Assembly (NCBI RefSeq): GCF_030272615.1 | Contig: NW_026729154.1 | Coordinates: forward strand, 1 to 64,000 | Direction: 5' to 3' | DNA length: 64,000 nt | Source: Cryptomeria japonica | Lineage: Eukaryota > Streptophyta > Pinopsida > Cupressales > Cupressaceae | Part shown: positions 1-10,950 of the stretch, piece after piece | How the letters are laid out: each line of letters begins with the position of its first letter | Numbering within the stretch: position 1 is the first letter of the stretch | Notes under the pieces: generated by a model | Databases searched by the model: none | What the model saw: the letters and a program-made list of their open reading frames with translations, nothing else | What the model was told of the DNA's origin: nothing | Made by a program: the position numbers and the translations under genes

Positions 1-68
1 ATGTATATATACATTTACACATGTAATATATGTATACATGTATACATGTATATATACATGTTATAGAT

Positions 69-100
<32 letters not shown>

Positions 101-214
101 ATCTATGTATATATATATACATATATATGTATATATAGTATACATATATATGTATATTATACATATATAAAATATAAATATACAGATATATATATATATA
201 TAACATATATATAT
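1..214. repeat. AT-rich palindromic microsatellite, copy 1 (partial)
   Basis: Runs of TATACATGTATA-like and TATATG units, which are self-complementary. This is the right-hand part of the microsatellite that is about 450 bp long in the next two copies. It lies inside the copia LTR, in the position of the short (AT)n tract of the partner LTR. Open frames here are repeat translation only. Confidence 0.95.
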
Positions 215-3200
215 TGTTCTCAGGGAAACATAATCTTCTAAATCGGCCAAGAGAGAGTTCTAAAATAGGTCAACACTAAACCTTATTGTGGTGGGAAGGA
301 GATCAGAAGTAAACCAACCACAATGGAGAACAATTTGTCAGATCAAAATGTTACATCCATTATAAATTTTCGACCCGAAACATGACTTACACTACACCAA
401 AGCTGCTACACACCTCAAATTCTAGACTTAATCCAGACCCAAAAAATCATGCCCAATACAATGAAAATAAGAATGGAATCAAGATACACATGAATACAAT
501 TAATCAACACCATATCTAATAGACAAAAATATCTAGATTGACAGATCAACTCAATTAACCCATGTTGAAACATACTTCCAGAGTACCAAAGGTTTCCAGG
601 AGTTCATCTTTGGATCACCAACACCAAGGACATCCAAAAATGTTGATTTCACATCCATCTGATAAACCTTGAAATCCTTATAAGCTACAAAAGCCAAAAG
701 CATCCTAATTTCCTCCATCCGAGCAACCAGGCCATATGTCTCCGTCAAAATTAATCTCTTCAATCAAGAGTGTAACCTTTACAAACCAATATTTTCTTAT
801 TTCTCATAACATTTCCAGCTTCATTGAGCTTGTTCTAGAATACCCACTTTTTCCAATCACATTCTTATATGTCATTTTATTAACTAGTTCCCATGTTGAA
901 TTATTCTCAATTGTGTCCAACTCTTCTATCATTACCTTCATCCAATTCTGATAAATTGCAAGCTTCTTCTGTTGTTTTCAATTCAATCTCTAAAAGTTAA
1001 CATAACAAAACTTGTTCTTGAGCTGCTTTGCTTCTTGTGATAATTCCTTTTGTTTGTATCTCTGAAAAAACTGGTCCACTAAATGATTCTTCTAAACATT
1101 ATCTCATTGTCTTAGATGTAGAAGTTGAAGCTTCCTAATCTTTCTTTTCTTCTTCTCCTTCTTCGATCTTCTCTCCACTTTTTCGTCGGTCGATTCATCA
1201 GACTCATAACCTACCAATTTGTCAGACTCTTTAGAAATGTATTCATCAACCTTCGCATTTTCACTTTCAACAATCTTGTTTAGCCTTATATTACAACGCT
1301 GATATGCTTTCCTCTTTGTTGAATATCCTAGAATATGCCTTCATCTTCTCTATTGTCAAATTTTCCAAGATTATCTTCATCTCTCCGGATGTAGCAGTTT
1401 CTTCCAAATACCTTAAAATATTTCACTGTCGACTTTCTACCATGTCATAGCTCATAAGATGTATTTCCATGTATTTTCTTAGTATAAAATTACGTTAGGA
1501 TTGTAGACTATAGTATGAAATGCTTCTCTCCAAGTAGACTTCTCTGTTGATCACTATTTGGTTGCATCTTGAATTATTTGGTTCATCCTTTCCACTACAC
1601 CATTCTGTTGCAGTGTTCTAGGGGAAGATGACTATTTTCTAATACCATGTCTCTCACAAAAGTTGTTGAACTCTTCCGAATTAAATTCCTCCTCCTCTAT
1701 TAGACCTCAAACACTTAATTTTTCTGATCAACTTCATTTTCAACTTGAGGCCTTAAATATCTTGAATTCTCTAATGCTTCTAGCTTCTCTCTCAAAAATG
1801 CAAACCATGAAATTCTAGAATAATCATCAATCAAACAACATGAAATGCTTCTCACCTTGTATACTTCTTGTTTGGTCGGACCGCATAGTTTTGTGTGCAC
1901 TAATTCAACAACCTAGTGGACAAGTGCTCTAAATTATTTTGTATTTTCCTTTCATCTACTTCAAAGTTTACATTCTCTACAAATTTTGTTGGTTTGGTCG
2001 AAACTCGTAAATCTCTCACTACACTTGATGAGCTAATCTTCACCAAGTTGTCAAAATTGATATGACATGTCTTTGGTGCCAGAGTCAGATATCATTGATC
2101 TAAGATAACAAACAATTGTTTGGCATCTCCTTCCAAGAAATACATGTTCCACCAATCTTTTTCCCTGCTACAATAACAATTTACAGATTCTTTCTAGATC
2201 TCACAACCATCATCTTGAAAAACAACGTTGTAACCATTTTCACACATTTGGTCCAACACTCAAATATTAAGATGAAAACCATTAACATAGTAAACATTAT
2301 CAGTATTGTTCTTTCCATCAAAAGAAATAGAACCAATCCCACAATTTGTGTTGTTTGATCATCTCTGAACCTAACAAAACTACCATCGTTACTTTTCAAG
2401 TTTCACAAACTTACTTTAGTCATGAAGTCATATGATTTCAGCATCCACTATAAATCAATCATTCATTTCTATCTCTTCTAACATGTACAACAGTAGCAAC
2501 CACCTAGGAATATCAATCTTTGGTTACATCTCTTTTACCAAAACAAGCAATCACCATCTTCATAATTTAAATCATCATCTAAAAATACAACATCATCTTT
2601 TGACATAATAGGCTCTCTTATTAAATTTTCCTTTACCTTCTCTAGACCTTTGTCCTTGAACCTTTTCCCGAACATCTACTAGCAATGTGACCAATCTTTT
2701 CACATCTAAAGCATTTAAAAGGTAACATACCTTTGTATTTGTCGGTGTCTCTCTTCAGTTTTCTCACAAAGCTTGCTTTCGTCTCATCTAAAATTTCATC
2801 TTCTGGATCTTCGTTAGATGCTTTGAAGGTAGACTCGATCTTAGCTTTGTGTTTTCCAAGCTTACCTCTCTCAAATCCTAATAGAGTACCATAAGGCTTC
2901 ACTCTTGTAAATTTCTTCCGATCATAGGTTTCTTCATTAGTCAAGATCTTATCACTGTAGCTTTCTGGTAGGGACATTAGAATCTTCTCAATTATGTATT
3001 CATCCAACAAGCTGACACCAAGTTCTCTGATTTCATTTACCGCACTATCAACCTTATAAAAAATCGGTTGTTATATCTTCTCCTTCTTCCATTTTCAAGT
3101 TCTCATATCTGTGATTAGTTTTTATCTTCTTTGATAATTTAACTCTGTCACTTCCTTCATAGATATCTCTCAACTTTTTCCAAACCTCATGAGTAGTATT

Positions 3201-3511
3201 CAATGAAATAATCATTGTCAATTCAATCTTTGATAAAGCACTAAACATAGCATACCGTGCCTTTTCATTCACTTCATAAGCTTGAACCTTATCTAGAGTA
3301 CTAAGACCATTTTCCGATTGAATATACTAAGTTTCCACTGCTTTCCAAGTGTTGTATCCCAAAGAGATCAGGTAGCCTCTAATCTTTAATTTCCAAAAAA
3401 CTATATTCGGATCCTTCAAAAATAGGAATAGTCAATTTATGTGCCATTGGATCAAGATCTACCTCAAGCAGATAAGCTCTTCTCCAAGTAACCAAATCTC
3501 TGATACCAATA

Positions 3512-4475
3512 GTTGAATATCCGAGCAACTGATAGGGGGAATGAATTAGATGAAAAAATTAAATCAATTTCTTCTAACCCTTTTGCATATCTATAGTGAC
3601 CAATAAAATTATTTAAGAAAAATATAGCATGAACATATAAACATACAATAGATCACACAATGAACACCAGATATAACGTGGAAAACCCAAGAAGGGAAAA
3701 ACCATAGAGAATGTTAGTTCTCAATATAAAACACGGGTTAAGGTGACATGGGTTAAGGTGATTTTTACAAAGGGTGGCTCACTGCTAGGATCCTCACTAT
3801 GAGAGAGAACACTACCCAGAAAAAAGGCTCACTATCGAAGAAATAAAGGAATAATTTAGAAAAGGAAAGAATCCACCACTGAATCTCAATCTGCAAGACT
3901 GGACTGCTTCTGATACCTCAATACCAATGCACTCTCACCCATTTCCAACTATCAGATCTTTCCTTTTCAATCTCGCATATCTTCAATAATAATACCATAT
4001 TTTTTTATATAAATTCATTCAAATCTTCCTCATAATATATATATATATAGTATATAGTATATATATATTATCTCCAAGAAACATAATCTTCTTAGTTGGC
4101 CAAGAGTGAGATCTAAAATAGGTCAACACTAAACATTCTTATGGTGGGAAGGAATGAGAATTAGATGATACCACAATGAACAATAATGATCATATCAACA
4201 TGTTACATCCATTACAAATTCCAGAACCAAATCATGGCTCATACGCTACACCAAACCTCGAATTCTGGACTTAATCTATCTCCAAAAATCATTGCCCAGT
4301 AAAAAAAAAAGAATGGAATCAAGATACACATGAATACAATGAATCAACACCATATCCAATAGATAAAAACTATCCAGATTGCCATCAACTCAATTAACCC
4401 ATGCTAAAACACAACTTTTATAGCACCAAACGTTCCAAGAACACATCAACTGGATCACCAACACCAAGGACATCA
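3512..4475 (-). repeat. Copia LTR (5' LTR in element sense), copy 1
   Basis: About 964 bp, beginning TGATGTCC in element sense and ending next to the primer binding site. It holds a short AT-repeat core near 4038-4070. It matches the element's other LTR on both sides of that core. The outer flank runs directly into LINE RNase H sequence. Confidence 0.75.
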
Positions 4476-6690
4476 ATGACAACCATTATGTTGACTTTGA
4501 AATGACAACCAGTGATAATCATCATCATCACATTTGCAACGAATATCAAGTTTCATATTGTCCTCAATGTTAGGGGGGAAGAGGGTCAATCCCATTCCAA
4601 TAAAATCCTTGTCTTTGGAATGCACCAATATTTTCAAAAGCATCCGCAAGAGAATTACCTTCCCTAAAAAATATCATAAATATACAAACTATCAAAATCC
4701 TTGATAATGTTTAACACAACCTTCACCAAATATTTAATGGAACAACTTGAAGTATGTAATAAGTTTAAACAATTAATTATGTTGAGTGAATCATCCTCAA
4801 TCTAAACCTTCCAAGAAACAAGATCAAGAGCTAACTTGAAGGAATTAAAAATAGATGAGGCTTCAGCCAGGTGGTTGGACTTGATTCCCAAAGGGAGTGC
4901 CATTTGCAAAAGGAGCCTGCCATAATCATCACTCAGCACACCCCACAACTAGTTGGCCCAGGATTCCCCTTAGCTGCCCCGTCAAAATTAACCTTCACCG
5001 AATCAAAAAATGGAGTAGACCATTTAACATTAGTTCTAGAGGTTTTTAACATTTCCCAAAGTTCTAGAAATATCAAAATTTGAACCCCAATTAATAGGAG
5101 ACTACTGATCTGAAGCATTAATATATATAGGAGGCAAGCCAAGATTAACATCCTTAAGTACAATCTAGAAATTATCCTTTACAACTGTACGAATCCTCTA
5201 AAACACCACCTTAAAAGGGAGAAGTACATCCCTAAAGACACAGTTGTTTCTCTTGTTTTCAGATCTACATAGACACATGAGGCATAATCAAAGACCAAAG
5301 TAAATTCAAAGATAGATTAAGAGAAGGAGGGGACCAGTGAGACCACATCTCCCCCGACAGAGGAAAGGAAGACCCAATTAAAATTCTAGGTGGCCAAGAT
5401 AAGAGACCAAAATTATCTGGTAAAACAACACTCCATAAAATGATAATTGACACTCTCTATTTATGCAAATAACAAAGAAGGCATTTATTAACAGGAAAAA
5501 TACCATGCTTACAAAGGTTATCCAAAGTAAGAATCTTAGTTTGAATCAAGAACCAGAAAAAGATGTTAATCTTAAGAATCAACTTACAATTCCAGATTGA
5601 AAATCCCATAGAGAAAAGGTCAACTTAGGATGATAGGGAAGGGAAAAGGCTAAGGTGGAAAAAAAAAATCCAAAGGGTGGAGGCCCCCAAATAATATGAT
5701 CTAGAAAAGAAGCCATGAAAGGAATATGCTAGAAGCTCAAAAAATTGGAGCTCACCTAGACCTCGATCAATCACTAAGGTTCCTTCGACTATCATTAGTA
5801 AAGTAATGCACCATCTTATCACCAAATTGGGCCAAGAAAGCCTCCCTAATTGGTCTAAAGGAAGGGACCTCGAAAATAGGGGAATCTCCAATCCACCAAT
5901 CATATAAAAATTCAATGCTCCATCCATTCCCTAGAATCCATCTAATACCCTCAGAGAGAATACATATGGCCTTGATCAAATTATTCCAAAGCACCATCTT
6001 AGTAGGGTGAGAAAGAGCCTCCAAGAGTTGCCCCAAACCAAGCATGGCCTGGGCATATTTACAGCTATAATCTTACACCAATCCAAATCTCCAAAGAAAA
6101 GTCTTTGTAATTACTTAGCTGACAAAGCAACATTGAAATCCTCAAGCTTTTTGATACTCAAACCACTAGATTTATAAGGCAAGCAACTTGGTCCAAGAAG
6201 CCAAATGAATACATTTACTATCTTCTGTGACAAACAAGAGAAAGCATTTCTAAATATTTTCAATTCTTTCATAAAAAATTGAGGGAGTTTTAAAAAGGTT
6301 CATAGCATACACCAAAATATTCTAAATCAAATCCTTGATCATTTGAACTTTACTCGCTTGACTAAGATGCATAACTTTCCATCTAACAAGTTTGAATTGA
6401 ATCTATCAATCAACCCATTCCAAAATAAATTATGAATCACATTACTATGAAGCGGGAGACCAAGATAAGTTGTAGGAAGATCCTCAATTTTACAACCCAA
6501 AATATCAACAATTCTTCTCTGTCTAAGAATAGGAGTGTTAAATAAGAATAATGAGCTCTTCTCAAAACTAACTTTTTGACTCGAGTTAGATTCATACCTA
6601 ACAATATAGGCTTCAAAGATCTTACTTCTCTATTCAAGAGTATCTCAAAATCAAAGTATTATCAACAAATTATTAATGTGGAGGGCATAT
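4476..6690 (-). mobile_element. LINE (plant L1 type), 3' segment, copy 1
   Basis: Minus-strand pieces of a plant LINE second ORF, high to low coordinate. The reverse transcriptase active-site motif reads FVDNTLIL at 6646-6669; the usual motif is (F/Y)xDD, so the second catalytic Asp is Asn. Next come the thumb region, then a zf-RVT-like stretch with RWILGNGWSIEF and DWWIGDSP (about 5870-5965). The RNase H-like domain has VKVNFDGAAKGNPGP near 4945-4990 and REGNSLAD-like sequence near 4640. The frame is repeatedly broken, so this is a dead copy. Its 3' end is cut by the copia LTR, and no poly(A) tail is seen. Confidence 0.85.
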
Positions 6691-9500
6691 GAAATAAAAC
6701 TTTGAAATAAGCGAAGGTGGGAGAAGTGATTGTGGGGGCGGTAGGGCATGTGTAGGGGAGGACGAGGACACTAACTCTTATGACGATGAAGGCAGCAAGG
6801 AGTGGTTGGTCGCATGGGCTTGCTATGCCAAATGGGTCATTGTTTTGGGTGGTTCATTTTGTTTTTGGCTAGGCAGGTGTTATGATGGGCATGGACTGGT
6901 TTCTCCTTAACATAGCGGGTCTCCGTGTTTTTTCACCTTCTTTGTGCCCTATGGCGGTAGTTGCAATTCTTTCCTATGGATCTGGAGTGGTGGTGGCCTT
7001 TGGGTGGTGTTGGGAGGGATGTTGTGGGAGTTGTAGATTCTCTCATGTCTTTTTTTTTGCTCCCAGGTTTGCTACTCTATCGTGCGTGATGGTAAGTGTG
7101 GGCTTGGTCTGTGATGAACCAGGATGGGAAGTTGTTATTATTTTTTTGAACAGCGCTAGTAGTTGTTTCTATTCTCCCTCCCTGTTCTTTTTCTCCCTTT
7201 CTTTCCTTGGATCTCATTGAGAACCCTCACCGGTAGTTGGGTGTTCGATCCAGGAAATTGCTAGAGCTTGGCTTTGTGCAGTCATTTTGGTGGGAGTTTT
7301 TTTTTCTTTTGGGTGTGACCAGACCCTTGTTTATTTCCTTGTCTCATCCTGGTTGTGAGTCTCTTCTACTCTTCCCTCTTTTCTTGGTTCTCCGTTGGCT
7401 TTGGGTTGCCCTACTATTGAGGTGGAGGGGCTGCTTGTGTGTTGGGTTGTGCAAGGATTGCTTAAGCAGTGGGTCTTCTCTCCTCAGTGTCCTATTGAGG
7501 TGCCTCTTTCTCCTTTTCAGGTGGAGACAAGGTATCAGGAAGTGGTTCAGCTTCTGCGAACTGCGAATGGACTTTGTGTATGGTTGGCTTGATTTCCACT
7601 CTTGCCTATAGAGGTGGCTCTTTATCCTATTGAGGTGGAGAGAAGGGGTGAGGGAGCTTTTTGAATCCTATTGATGCTCGTGTTGCTAGTTGTGGGTGCC
7701 TGTCATCCTTCCATGGTGACCGTCACAGTTGGGTTTGGGTTTCCTTTATTAACCCAGCTTCATAAGTTGCTTTGTGGGTTGAGGGAGCCTATAAAAACCC
7801 TCTTGTTCTTTCCTTTAAAATGTTTAGGGTGGCTTTTAAAACCCCGTTTCCCATATTGTTGTTTTCAGGTTGTTTTATTGTGATCTGGTTCCTGTCTGGT
7901 TGTTGGATCCGTGTAAAACCCATTTTTAGGTTGAGGGGAGCCTGGAAAAAACGTATTGTTTTTCTTTCATTCAGGGGTTGGGCTGGATGCTAGTAGTACG
8001 CTATCAAGTTGTGGGATCCTCTTAAAACCCATTCTCAAGCTTGTGGGAGCTACCGATTCTCTCATGTCTATTTTTTTGCTCCAAGGTTTACTGCTCTATC
8101 GTGTGTGATGGTAAGGGTGGGCTTGGTCTGTGATGAGCCAAGATGGGAGGTTGTTATTATTGTTTTTGACAGCGCTGGTGGTTGTTTCTATTCTCCCTCC
8201 CTATTCTTTCTCTCACTTTCTTTCCTTGGATCACATTGAGAACCCTCACCCGTAGTTGGGTGTTCGATCCAAGGACTTGCGAGAGCTTGGCTTTGTACAA
8301 TCATTTTGGTGGGAGTTTTCTTTTCTTTTCGGTGTGAGTAGACCCTTGTTTATTTCCTTGTCTCATCCTTGTTGTGAGTCTCTTCTGCTCTCCCCTATTT
8401 TCCCGGTTCTCTGTTGTCTTTGGGTTGCCCTCCTACTGAGGTGGAGGGGCTTCTTGTATGTTGGGTGCTACAAGGATTGCTTAGGCAGTGGGTCTGCTCT
8501 CCTCGGTGTCTGATTGAGGTAGCTCTCTCTCCTTTTGAGGTGGAGACAAGGTATGAGGGAGTGCTTCAACTTCTGCGGGCTGCAAATGGACTTTGTGGAT
8601 GGTTGGCTTTCTTTCCACTCTTGCCTATAGAGGTGGCTCTTTCTCCTATTGAGGTGGAGAGAAGGGGTGAGGGAGCTTTTTGAATCCTAATGATGCTCGT
8701 GTTGCTGGTTGTGGGTGTCTGCCAATCCTTCCATGGTGACCGTCATAGTTGGGTTTGGGTTTCCTTTCTTAACCCATCTTCACAAGTTGCTTTACGGGTT
8801 GAGGGAGCCTGTAAAAACCCTCTTGGTCTTTCCTTTAAAAGCTTTAGAGTGCCTTTTAAAAACCCTATTTCCCATTTTTTTTTTCTGGTTGTTTTACTAT
8901 GATCTGGGTCTTGTCTGGTTGTGGGATCTGTGTAAAACCCATTTTTAAGGTTGAGGGAGCCTAGGAAAAACCTATTGTTTTTCATTCGTTCAAGGGCTGG
9001 ATGGATGCTAGTAGTACCGTGTCTGGTTCTTGGAGCCTCTTAAAACCCATCCTCAAGGTTGAGGGAGCCTAGAAAAACCCTTGGTATTTTTCTTTTTTAA
9101 TGGATAGGCTGGATGCTGGTAGTTTTCAATGGCCCAATTTGGCCAGTTTGTGTTTTCGATTAGGCTTAGGTTTTGCTGTTAGTGATCTGGAGACTCTGCT
9201 ATAGGTTAAGGGAGCCTGGTAAAACCCAAATGTGTGGGTTGGGGTGCTAGTTAAACCCTCATTTTCGATTTCTCAGATCTATAAGGTGGTTTAGATCTGT
9301 TGATTTGGCCGGCCTTGTTTGCATTGTCGCTCTTTTGTGTTTGGCTCATGATTGTTTCATTTTGGGTGCCCTGTGTCTTGTAGCCTCTTGTGCCACAAGA
9401 GAAGTAATGTACAAACCTTCTCAGATGTTTTTTGGCTTTTCTGTTGTTGAGCTTTGTTGTATCTGTCTACAGCATCCCTTTGTTGGTGTGAACAAACCAG
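6690..9500 (+). mobile_element. Unclassified 2.8 kb GT-skewed insertion inside the LINE, copy 1
   Basis: This block separates two reverse transcriptase segments that should be about 20 codons apart, so it is an insertion. The plus strand is rich in G and T and poor in A and C, unlike its AT-rich surroundings. It contains a 1.02 kb tandem duplication (units near 7036-8054 and 8055-9065, period 1019) and at least seven spaced copies of a GGGAGCCT...AAAACCC motif. Short plus-strand frames resemble no protein family I know. I see no terminal repeats, target-site duplication or poly(A). It could be part of an LTR, a repeat-rich 5' region of another element, or a composite. Confidence 0.6.
7036..9065. 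repeat. 1.02 kb direct tandem duplication within the insertion, copy 1
   Basis: GATTCTCTCATG at 7036 recurs at 8055, and the text then stays parallel for about 1 kb with roughly 10% divergence. The stretch encoding MGVRS at 7237 recurs at 8256. It is much older than the 24 kb array, because all three units carry it with the same diverged halves. Confidence 0.9.
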
Positions 9501-10950
9501 ATTAGAAGAGGAGGGGGATAAACCTCTAAGCAAACCAACAACTACAACTTTAAAAATGAAACAGCTCAAGGCTTCAACCATAATAATAAAGAGAAAAGAG
9601 GAAATTAGATCCCCCTATTCGATACCCTTATAACTATTGAATAAACTAGAGGGGGAGTAATTAATCACCACCTAAAAGGTAGGAAGCGAAACAAATTGCC
9701 AAGAAATCTCCAAAAAAATATCTCTAAAACCAAAATCTTTAAGAACTTTAATAAGAAAACCCCAACTCACACGGTCATAAGCCTTCATAAGATCAAGCTT
9801 GAGGAGAATCCCTACTCTCGTTTTGCATCTCAATGAGTGACTGTTCTCGTAAAAAATTGCAATAGAATCAATAATTTTCCTCCTATGAAAAAAAAACATT
9901 TTTCTTAGGAGAAATAATCATTGAGAGGACCAGCTACAATCTTAAAGCCATAATTTTGAAAAATATTTTATAAATAGAGTTGTAGAGACTAGTCTATCTG
10001 AAAGTATCAAAATAATTAGCCCCCATGAAACTAGGGACAAGAACAATTAAATCGGCATTGAGTTCCTTGAGAATCCTTCTACAACCAAAAAATTCCTTAG
10101 CTGGATCATAAATATCTTTTTCCACAATCTCCCAGAAACATTGGAAGTAGAAAAAAGGAAAAGCATCTGGACCCAAGCCTTGTTATATTCAAAAGAGAAC
10201 ACCATATTTTTAATTTTATCATCAAAGGGGATGGAATTGAGAATTCTATTAGTATCATCTTTAATAACATTAGGTATAACATCCAAAAAAATTCTCCACA
10301 TCACCACTCAGAGGCAATCCTTCCTCAAAGAGGCGATTGGAGAAAAAACTAGCAACTGCCACATTAATGTGCTTTTCCAAATCCAATAGCGCACAGTTCT
10401 CATTGGTGGACGAGATCCAATTAGAAGCCTTATTTTTAAGAGTGGAAAGATGAAAAAATATACTATTCTTATCCTCGCATCGCAACTATAGAGATCTCTC
10501 TATATTTGTTAGCATAATTCTTCCTCCTTTGAAATGAGGTTATGGAGACAAGCCAGCAAGGAATTTTTCTAGTCTAGGATACTGCAACTTTAACCATCTT
10601 TTTTGAATGGAATCTTACACAACCTTGAGATCCCTTTAAATGATTTTCTTCTCAGAAAAGATATGAACAAAACAAGTATCATTCAAAATAATAACCTTAG
10701 CTTTGACCAATCTCATTTTTTTAGAAACTCAAAACATAGTCGTATTGTTAGTCCTGACATTCCATCATTTTCTAATTCTATAGAACAGGTTAGGTTGCTT
10801 GAGCCACATTTTCTCAAAGTGAAAGGAAAAAAGAATTTCCTTCCAAGACAATCAAGCAAGAGAGATGGGGAAGTGATCAAATCCAATACGAAAGATCAAC
10901 TAAAGGGACCACGAGTACAAAACAAAACAGTAATGGGTAATTAGGGCTCT
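9500..10950 (-). mobile_element. LINE (plant L1 type), upstream segment, copy 1
   Basis: Minus-strand continuation of the same LINE. From high to low coordinate: the end of the endonuclease domain, read as PFHFEKMWLKQPN near 10790-10840 with SDHFPI-like sequence just upstream; a linker with DKNSIFFHLSTLKNKASN (10400-10485); the reverse transcriptase start GPDAFPFFYFQCFW (10130-10176); and palm motif A KLDLMKAYDRVSWG (near 9765-9810). The element starts inside the endonuclease domain near 10950, which fits the usual 5' truncation of LINEs. The reading frame is broken. Confidence 0.85.

Larger units (their letters stand above)
1..4475 (-). mobile_element. Ty1/copia LTR retrotransposon, broken, copy 1 (cut by window start)
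   Basis: Minus-strand fossil of a copia element. The order from high to low coordinate is LTR (about 3512-4475), primer binding site matching the initiator-methionine tRNA type (3498-3508), gag with a CCHC zinc knuckle (about 2640-3480), integrase (about 1160-2050), the start of reverse transcriptase (about 550-760), then the other LTR (1 to about 636, its far part outside the window). Integrase before reverse transcriptase is the copia order. The element is broken in many places. Part of the apparent damage, beyond what copies 2 and 3 share, may be sequence error. Confidence 0.85.

Noticed and set aside
7237-7275. Sequence GTTCGATCC resembling a tRNA or SINE B box in the insertion
   Set aside because: No convincing A box at the right distance, no cloverleaf and no poly(A) end.
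10603-10944. Plus-strand 113-residue frame
   Set aside because: Lies antisense to LINE endonuclease remains, which explain the openness.
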